DNA of 64,000 nt, from assembly GCA_036172665.1 (NCBI GenBank), contig CM069871.1, positions 9,548,001-9,612,000 on the forward strand, written 5' to 3'. The notes beneath the pieces were generated by a model. The model searched no databases and had not been told where the DNA came from. It saw only the letters and a program-made list of their open reading frames with translations. Source of the DNA: Prosopocoilus inquinatus (lineage: Eukaryota; Arthropoda; Insecta; Coleoptera; Lucanidae). The position numbers and the translations under genes are program-made. This document shows, in pieces, positions 57,396-64,000 of the stretch; position 1 is the stretch's first letter, and every line of letters begins with the position of its first letter.

Positions 57396-57907
57396 TACAC
57401 ATTGTTGTTAATAGGCTCATTATCGGTAGGTATAGTTATTGTACTTCTTTTTTGTTTTTGTGTGAATAATCCACTTGTTTTTTTGCTTTTTTTTTGTAAA
57501 GCTGTATACTTCAGTCAAAAAAAAACAAACAAAACAAATGAGTTATATAAAAAAAAAACATACAGAGCTTTATAAATGATTGACTGGGGGCGTTGTTTGA
57601 ATCTAGCATGCAGTGATTACCCTCCTAAAATTTTTCTTTCGTTATTTTCCAATTAAAACCAAATCAACTTTGCGTCATGATCATTTGTATTATCCTCGCT
57701 TAAATAAATCCACTTCATTAAAAATGCACGCGGCGGCGGCGTTTTAAATGCGATTAGATTTTTAGGTAACGAGGACGCATTTATTTATTTATACTTCAGA
57801 TTTCGCCTGAAACGTCAGGGAAAATGGTGTTCCGCCACACGAGGAAAGGGATAAAAGGTTCTCCCCGCAGCGATAACAACTGAATTGTAAAAATTCCGCT
57901 AAACCTG
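57396..57907. other. Upstream region of the second odorant receptor
   Basis: Single-copy-looking sequence from about 57590. A GCACGCGGCGGCGGCG tract lies near 57725. The missing first exon of the receptor may lie here or further upstream; an ATG at 57826 followed by AAAAG/GTTCTC is one weak candidate. Not resolved. Confidence 0.25.
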
Positions 57908-58158
57908 TCACCAATCTTAGGTATGAACATGCCGAAGATGCATCGCTGTCCACTTTAGATGTTTGGGTCGCGCTCGATACCGCGATTTAACCTCGACGTA
58001 AAACAAACGTTTAGTTGTAAATGCTATTCAACTTCGATACACAAGGTTCTATTTAATACTGTACATTTGTTTTACATTGAGGTGATATTGCGGTATCGGT
58101 CGCGACCTAAACATCGAGGGTGAACAGCGAGGCATACTCGGCATGTTCGTACCCTAAG
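57908..58158. mobile_element. Palindromic MITE-like element
   Basis: Arms of about 100 bp: GAACATGCCGA, CATCGCTGT, GATGTTTGGGTCGCG and CGATACCGCG on the left recur in reverse order and complement on the right. Around ten percent mismatches. No coding content. Confidence 0.7.
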
Positions 58159-58315
58159 CGGCTTTGGGGCTGGCGCATTGCTAGACCGTCAATTGCCGCT
58201 ATTCCACTTACAATCGAACGGACGCTTAGCATAATTTTTACAATCATTTCGATATCGCTGGCTCCCAGGTGTATCAGATTCACCACAACTCAGCTCCAAC
58301 GTTATCTTATTTCAG

Positions 58316-61300
58316 ACGACAAATTGAAGCCAATCAGGACGTTCGTTCGCCTAATCAGCTTCAAGCGATTCAAGCTCATCTGGTTGCCTTCATTCCTCCT
58401 TTCGGTGGTCATATTCATTTCGCAAGTCGTCTTAATAATCAAGTCAAGAAACGACTTGGTGAAATTGATGGAAATACTCACTACGTTTATTTTTACTTCG
58501 CAGGTAAACGGTCATTGTAAAGGTGACGTAAAATACCATACCAAAGAGTCCAAGTATTAATTTCTCTTTGTATTTTGAGACATTAAAACAGAAAAAAAGA
58601 ACATTAGAGACTATAGAAGAAGAAAACTGTAGCTAAGAGCGATACTTACAGTTGCTACAATCGAAAGCAAAAAATAGTAGACGATTACAGTTTCCTGTAA
58701 TTTTTCTATCTCCGAAATGGTGCTGTTTACATGCGGCTTCGCATGTAACACTAAAAATATTGACGGCTTCCAAAGTGGACAAGCCCAATACTTTTGTTTG
58801 TACAATCTCTTTTTTTTTGTTTTTTTGTTTTAATGAATTGATATTTTGCATTTGATTCACAGTTCGTTTGCTTTATTTTGTTCTTTTATTTTCTGCCGGT
58901 TTTCAGCCGGAGAATCGTCGTTTCTTCATTATTTTTTTCTTGTCTCTTCGTTCCTCTTTTATTTTCTTTTTTGTTTTTCGTATTTATCTTCGTTTTAATC
59001 AAATTGATTTTTCACATTTTGTTGGTTGACGCTTTTTACAGCTGTCTTTTGTTTTCTTCTAGTTTTTTTTTTTAATTTGGAGATTCATCTGTTTTTGTTC
59101 CAACTAAGCAGTCCATCTTCTTTTGTTATTTTTTCTGTTCTTTGTGCCTTTATGCGCTATGAATTTTTCTTTTGTTTTTGACTCCTTTTTACAGTTCTCT
59201 TGTGTTTCCTATTTATTTGCAAAAATTTTCCCCGATTTTCATATTTTTGTCCATCTTAACATCGTGGTTTTTCCATTTATTTTTTAATCATTTTTTACTT
59301 TGTATTTCTCTTTTGTTTATTTTTATCTGATTGATATTTCACATTTTGTTGGTTGACATTTTTGACAGTTGTCTTTTGTTTTCTAGTAGTTTCCTTTTTT
59401 TCATTTAGCGATTCGTTTGTTTTCGTTTCAGCTAAGCAGTCCATCTTCGTTTGTTATTTTTTCTGTTCTTTATGCCTTTATGCATTTATGTATTCATGTA
59501 TTTTTCTTTTGTTTTTGACTTCTTTTTACACAGTTTTCTTTTGTTTCCTTCCAGCCTACTTTTTATTTGCAAAAACTTTCGACGATTTTCATTGTTTTGT
59601 TCATCTTAGTATCCTGATACTTCTGTTTTTTTTTTTCTTTTAAATTGATTTTATGTTATCGTATTTCTCTTTTGTTTATATTTGTCAAATAGATTTTTCA
59701 CTTTCTGCTGATTAACGCCTTTGGTATTTCTATTTTTTTTTAAATTCATTTTATACTTTGTATTTCTCTTTTGTTTATTTTTATCTGATTGATATTTCAC
59801 ATTTTGTTGGTTGACGTTTTTTGCAGTTGTCTTTTGTTTTCTAGTAGTTTTCTTTTTTTTTCATTTGGCGATTCGTTTGTTTTCGTTTCAGCTAAACAGT
59901 CCATCTTCGTTTGTTATTTTTTCTGTTCTTTATGCCTTTATGCATTTATGTATTTTTATGTATTTTTCTTTTGTTTTTGACTTCTTTTTACACAGTTTTC
60001 TTTTGTTTCCTTCCAGCCTATTTTTTATTTGCAAAAACTTTCGACGATTTTCATTGTTTTGTTCATCTTAGTATCCTGATACTTCTGTTTTTTTTTCTTT
60101 TAAATTGATTTTATGCTATCGTATTTCTCTTTTGTTTATATTTGTCAAATAGATTTTTCACTTACTGCTGATTAACGCCTTTGGTATTTCTATTTTTTTT
60201 AATTCATTTTATACTTTGTATTTCTCTTTTGTTTATTTTTATCTAATTGATTTTTCTCATTTTGTTGGTTGACGCTTTTTACAGCTGTCTTTTGTTTTCT
60301 TCTAGTTTTTTTTTCATTTGGAGATTCATCTGTTTTTGCTCCAACTAAGGAGTCCATCTTCTTTTGTTATTTTTGCTGTTCTTTGTGCCTTTATGCTCTA
60401 TGTATTTTTCTTTTGTTTTTGACTCCTTTTTACAGTTCTCTTGTGTTTCCTATTTATTTGGAAAGACTTTCGCCAATTTTCATATTTTTGTCCATCTTAA
60501 AATCGTAGTATTTCTATTTTTTTTTTAATTCATATTATACTTTGTATTTCTATTTTGTTTATTTTTATCTAATTGATTTTTCACATTTTGTTGGTTGACG
60601 CGTTTTACAGTTGTCTTTTGTTTTCTTCTAGTTTTTTTTTTTCATTTGGAGATTCATCTGTTTTTACTCCAACTAAGGAGTCCACCTTCTTTTGTTATTT
60701 TTTTTCTGCTCTTTATGCCTTTATGCGCTATGTCTTATTCTTTTGTTTTTGACTCCTTTTTACAGTTCTCTTGTGTTTCCTATTTATTTGCAAAAACTTT
60801 CGTCGATTTTCATTTTTTTGTCCACCTTAACATGGTGGTACTTCTATTTTTTTTCTCTTAATTCATTTTATACTTTGTATTTCTCTTTTGTTTATTTTTA
60901 TCTAATTGATTTTTCACATTTTGTTGGTTGACGTTTTTTACAGCTGTCTTTTGTTTTCTTCTGGAAATGGTGCTGTTTACTTGCGGCTTCGCTTGTGTTC
61001 GGAGAAAGCAAAATACAGGAAACTGTAATCGTCTATTATTATTATTTTTTTTTATTTGTACCGAACATACTTGTAGAATATTGTAAGTCCTAGCGATAAG
61101 GTTTCATTCAATGTATGACAAAAACCCAAAATAATTTTTTTTAATCTGTCACTTAGACCCTTTGGTAAGTCTTCTTTACAATTGAATCGATGAGTGCGTA
61201 ATCGTGTTCAGCCCACATTTACTGTGTTGAGAAAACAACAAATAGCTTTCTCTAGATTTTTATTTTAAGTGAATTATTGGCTTAAAATTTTTCCAAATAA

Positions 61301-61979
61301 GGATATCTGAAGCTAGTAATTACTTAGAATAAAATCTAGAGAAAGTTATTTGTTGTTTTCTTAACTGAACACGATTACGCACTCATCGGTTCAAATACTT
61401 CTTCGTCACGGTTTCAATTAATTCAGGTTCATTGCAGGTCTTGTATAAATTAATAATCGTCTATTTCAAAGAGACCTTCATTGATGGAATGTTTGAAACA
61501 ATCGATTGCGAATTCTTAGATCCCGTCCTTATCAAAAGCGCCCGAAAAAAAGCGATCCACGGCCACCTGCGACGCGTCAACGTCATCATCTGCGGTCACC
61601 TGGTAGTTTGCATTTTCTGCGCGACCATCATCCTGACGTCCCCCATTTCGAAAGACAGTTCCCCCAAGCGGTACTTCCCCGTCGAGCTTTGGTTTCCCTT
61701 CGAAACAGACGCCAGTCCACTCCATGAAATTATTTTCGCGGCGCTGACGGTCAATGGGCTGCTTTCGGTTTACGCGAGCTTCGCCTTCGATTATTGCTTC
61801 GTGTACTTCGGGCAGCATCTCTTGATGCAGTTCCGGTTATTGCAGGAGATGCTGAGAAATTTGACGAGGGAGATAGACGATGGGAAGAGCGACGTCGATA
61901 AGTTCCATTGCGGTCGTTTCCAGAGGATGTTGATGATTCGGGTTTGCCACTGTGCAAAATATCATCATTCTTTGATAAG
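58316..61979 (+). CDS. Odorant receptor (7tm_6 family), 5' part, continues beyond window
   Basis: Two exons are clear: 58316-58503 (acceptor TTATTTCAG, donor TCGCAG/GTAAAC) and 61438-61979 (acceptor TTCATTGCAG, donor ATAAG/GTACTA). Joined in frame they give about 243 residues of an odorant-gated channel subunit: FKLIWLPSFLLSVVIFI and ILTTFIFTSQ lead into VLYKLIIVYFKE, then LWFPFETDASPLHEIIFAAL, YFGQHLLMQFRLLQEMLRNL and KYHHSLI. It is a paralogue of the minus-strand receptor at 39-44 kb: the first exon here starts in phase 1 and the next two introns are phase 0 and 2, as there. The starting ATG exon was not identified, and the C-terminal exons were not found before the window ends. The 2.9-kb intron holds a T-rich foldback array. 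No stop interrupts the two exons. Confidence 0.82.
58648..61050. mobile_element. Foldback element with T-rich A/B-unit array
   Basis: The ends are inverted: TAGTAGACGATTACAGTTTC at 58676 against its complement at 61018-61038, with a shared CGAAATGGTGCTGTTTAC / GCGGCTTCGC block on the inner side. The interior is a T-rich tandem array anchored by TTGTTGGTTGACG-like words at 59018, 59350, 59805, 60262, 60590 and 60928; spacings are about 330 or 455 bp, so two unit types (A short, B long) alternate A-B-B-A-A. B units carry GCATTTATGTATTT and TTCAGCTAA(G/A)CAGTCC. Overlapping Phe-rich frames are composition artefacts. Confidence 0.75.
61170..61402. mobile_element. MITE-like hairpin next to an OR splice acceptor
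   Basis: GAGTGCGTAATCGTGTTCAG near 61191 and AACAAATAGCTTTCTCTAGA near 61239 pair with complements at 61365-61385 and 61325-61352. The right end is about 36 bp before the exon acceptor at 61437, so the branch-point region probably derives from the element or abuts it. Confidence 0.65.
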
Positions 61980-62028
61980 GTACTATATTGTTAATTTGTT
62001 AAATTCAACTTTTAGGTTAGACATAATT

Positions 62029-62377
62029 GCGCCATCTATGAGACGGCTAAAGAATCAGAACTTTCCAGATGCGCCCTAGGTGGTGCTATAATTATTAAAT
62101 TAATGTCAGCGTGATAGTTTCGAAGATTGATGGCGGAAAAAACAGTTGACCAGTCAAAAGCATTTGCTCCTTTTAAAAAGGAATTTGTTTTTTTTTTCTT
62201 ACCTGTCAATCGTTTAATCCGCCATCAATCTTCCAAACTGTCACCTGTCACCTCATGTTCTATGTGTAATATTTTTAAAAATGTTCGCTACTTGTTCTAC
62301 AACGTTTTACGTAACTAGCGCCATCTAGGGCCTCTCTAGGAAGTTCTGAAATCTTTAGCTGGCTCATAGATGACGCG
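62029..62377. mobile_element. Double palindrome, MITE-like, in OR intron
   Basis: Outer arms: GCGCCATCTATGAGACGGCT near 62029 with the complement at 62338-62377. Inner arms: GAAGATTGATGGCGG near 62120 with the complement near 62219-62247. The outer end shares GCGCCATCT with the array at 37-39 kb. Located 50 bp after the donor at 61980. Non-coding. Confidence 0.7.
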
Positions 62378-62780
62378 ACTGGTTTCAATTTTTTTTCTTG
62401 CATCAGAGGATGTAACGCAGGTTTGCCAGACCGGGCGAAATTTCGCACATTTGGGCTATATTTTAGACATATTTGGCGTTTAAAAATTTTATTTGGCGCC
62501 TGATTTGGTCTACTTTTGTTGTCTTCACATAACGACGAGGAAATATATGTATACCATGCGCAGTAGCAAGTTTGCTCAGATTTCAGTGAGGCCCTCAAGC
62601 ATCCTCTATACAGCGCTATTTCGGCCTTAATTGGGGCCTCATCAGCAGAAAAGTAGCTCGAGAAACTCCAGCGCAATCCGAACGACTTGCCCGATTAGCT
62701 GCTATATACCATGCGAACAATAATGACTGTCCGGAATGCTGCTTTAATTTAGGTATCATACGACAAGAATACTTCGAGCA
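62378..62780. other. Intron sequence with a dispersed repeat
   Basis: 62605-62690 (TTTCGGCCTTAATTGGGGCC then TCATCAGCAG) matches 5845-5925. No further receptor exon was seen here. Confidence 0.45.
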
Positions 62781-62789
62781 TCGATTTCT

Positions 62790-64000
62790 TTTGTTTTTTG
62801 TTCATCTTTCTTTTTTGTTTTTTTTTTTGTGTTAATGAATTGATATTTTGTGTTTGTTTTATTTTGTTCTTTTGCTTTCTGCCTGTTTTCGACCGGAGAA
62901 TCGTCGTTTCTTCATTAATTTTTTCTTGTCTCTTCGTTCGTCTTTTACTTTTTTTCTTTTGTTTTTCGCATTTGTCTTCTTTTTGATCAAATTGGTTTTT
63001 CACACGTTATTGACTCCTTTTTACAGTTCTCTTGTATTTATTTGCAAAAACTTTCGTCGATTTTCATTTTTTTGTCCATCTTAACATGGTGGTACTTCTA
63101 TTTTTTTGTCTCTTAATTCATTTTACACTTTGTATTTCTCTTTTGTTAATTTTTATCTAATTGATTTTTCACATTTTGTTGGTTGACGCTTTTCACAGTT
63201 GTCTTTTGTTTTCTTCTAGTTTTCGTTTTTCATTTGGAGATTTATCTGTTTTCTGCCCCAACTAAGCAGTCCATCTTCTTTTGTTATTTTTTCTGTTCTT
63301 TATGCCTTTATGAGCTATGTATTTTTCTTTTGTTTTTGACTCCTTTTGACAGTTCTCTTGTGTTTCCTGTTTATTTGCAAAAAACTTTCGTCGATTTTCA
63401 TTTTTTGTCCATCTTAACATCGTAGTATTTCTATTTTTTTTTTAATTCATTTTATACTTTGTATTTCTCTTTTGTTTATTTTTATTTAATTGATATTTCA
63501 TATTTTGTTGGTTGACGTTTTTTACAGTTGTCTTTTGTTTTCTAGTAGTTTTTTTTTCATTTGGCGATTCATTCGTTTTCGTTTCAGCTAAACAGTCCAT
63601 CTTCGTTTGTTATTTTTTCTGTTCTTTATGCCTTTATGCATTTATGTATTTATGTATTTTTCTTTTGTTTTTGACTTCTTTTTACACAGTTTTCTTTTGT
63701 TTCCTTCCAGCCTATTTTTTATTTGCAAAAACTTTCGACGATTTTCATTGTTTTGTTCATCTTAGTATCCTGATACTTCTGTTTTTTTTTTCTTTTAAAT
63801 TGATTTTATGCTATCGTATTTCTCTTTTGTTTATATTTGTCAAATAGATTTTTCACTTACTGCTGATTAACGCCTTTGGTATTTCTATTTTTTTTTAATT
63901 CATTTTATACTTTGTATTTCTCTTTTGTTTATTTTTATCTAATTGATTTTTCACATTTTGTTGGTTGACGCTTTTTACAGCTGTCTTTTGTTTTCTTCTA
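62790..64000. repeat. Second T-rich A/B-unit array, runs off the window
   Basis: Same family and orientation as the array at 58.9-60.96 kb. TTGTTGGTTGACG anchors at 63178, 63505 and 63959 (spacing 327 and 454) give an A-B pattern followed by the start of another unit. The opening section (62820-63000) matches the start of the first array (58820-59000). The end and any closing inverted repeat lie beyond the window. Confidence 0.75.

Noticed and set aside
58878..60931. Many overlapping Phe/Leu-rich open frames that look like membrane proteins
   Set aside because: They follow a T-rich tandem array in several frames at once and change with each unit; composition explains them. The same holds for frames at 3425-5298 and 62798-63847.

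Overview
The window is AT-rich nuclear DNA from an insect. A beetle is the best guess: two insect-specific 7-transmembrane odorant receptor genes, a snake/persephone-type serine protease gene with small introns, and a nuclear copy of mitochondrial DNA in the ancestral insect order rrnL-trnL1-nad1-trnS2-cob. The order Coleoptera is inferred from overall receptor look, not proven. Most of the window is repeats: foldback elements, MITE-like hairpins, long palindromes, tandem arrays and one decayed LINE.

Layout. 0-33 kb has no confident host gene on the + strand. It holds foldback elements with T-rich arrays (2.5-5.5, 13.4-15.2 kb), a 21-bp minisatellite (7.3-9.8 kb), two palindromes of about 1.1 kb (11.9-12.9, 23.1-24.2 kb), a ~700-bp satellite (16.7-19.6 kb), a broken C2H2 zinc-finger gene (21.1 kb), a 5'-truncated CR1/L2-like LINE (25.2-28.5 kb), a 28-bp array (30.2 kb) and a ~275-bp array (31.8-33.2 kb). 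Stretches at 10.3-10.7, 15.7-16.7 and 33.3-34.2 kb look like single-copy, possibly regulatory DNA. At 33.2-33.3 kb a minus-strand open segment looks like the first coding exon of a transcription-factor-like gene with a PLDLS (CtBP-binding) motif; its splice donor lies inside the unit of the neighbouring array.

39.3-43.9 kb is an odorant receptor gene on the minus strand (seven exons, 386 residues, no disabling change seen). One of its introns appears to be GC-AG, another is packed with CACGTG palindromes. 46.3-54.1 kb is a secreted trypsin-like serine protease gene on the minus strand (six exons, 352 residues); its largest intron holds a ~1.76-kb NUMT and its first intron is nearly filled by a terminal-inverted-repeat element. 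58.3-62.0 kb carries the 5' half of a second, related odorant receptor on the plus strand; its introns are filled with T-rich foldback arrays and MITEs and its 3' exons lie beyond the window.

The two receptors share intron phases 1-0-2 and lie head to head around the protease. They would act as odour-tuning subunits with Orco in sensory neurons; the protease is expected in haemolymph cascades. All intron-exon models come from reading splice signals and frames by eye; no search or transcript evidence was available.
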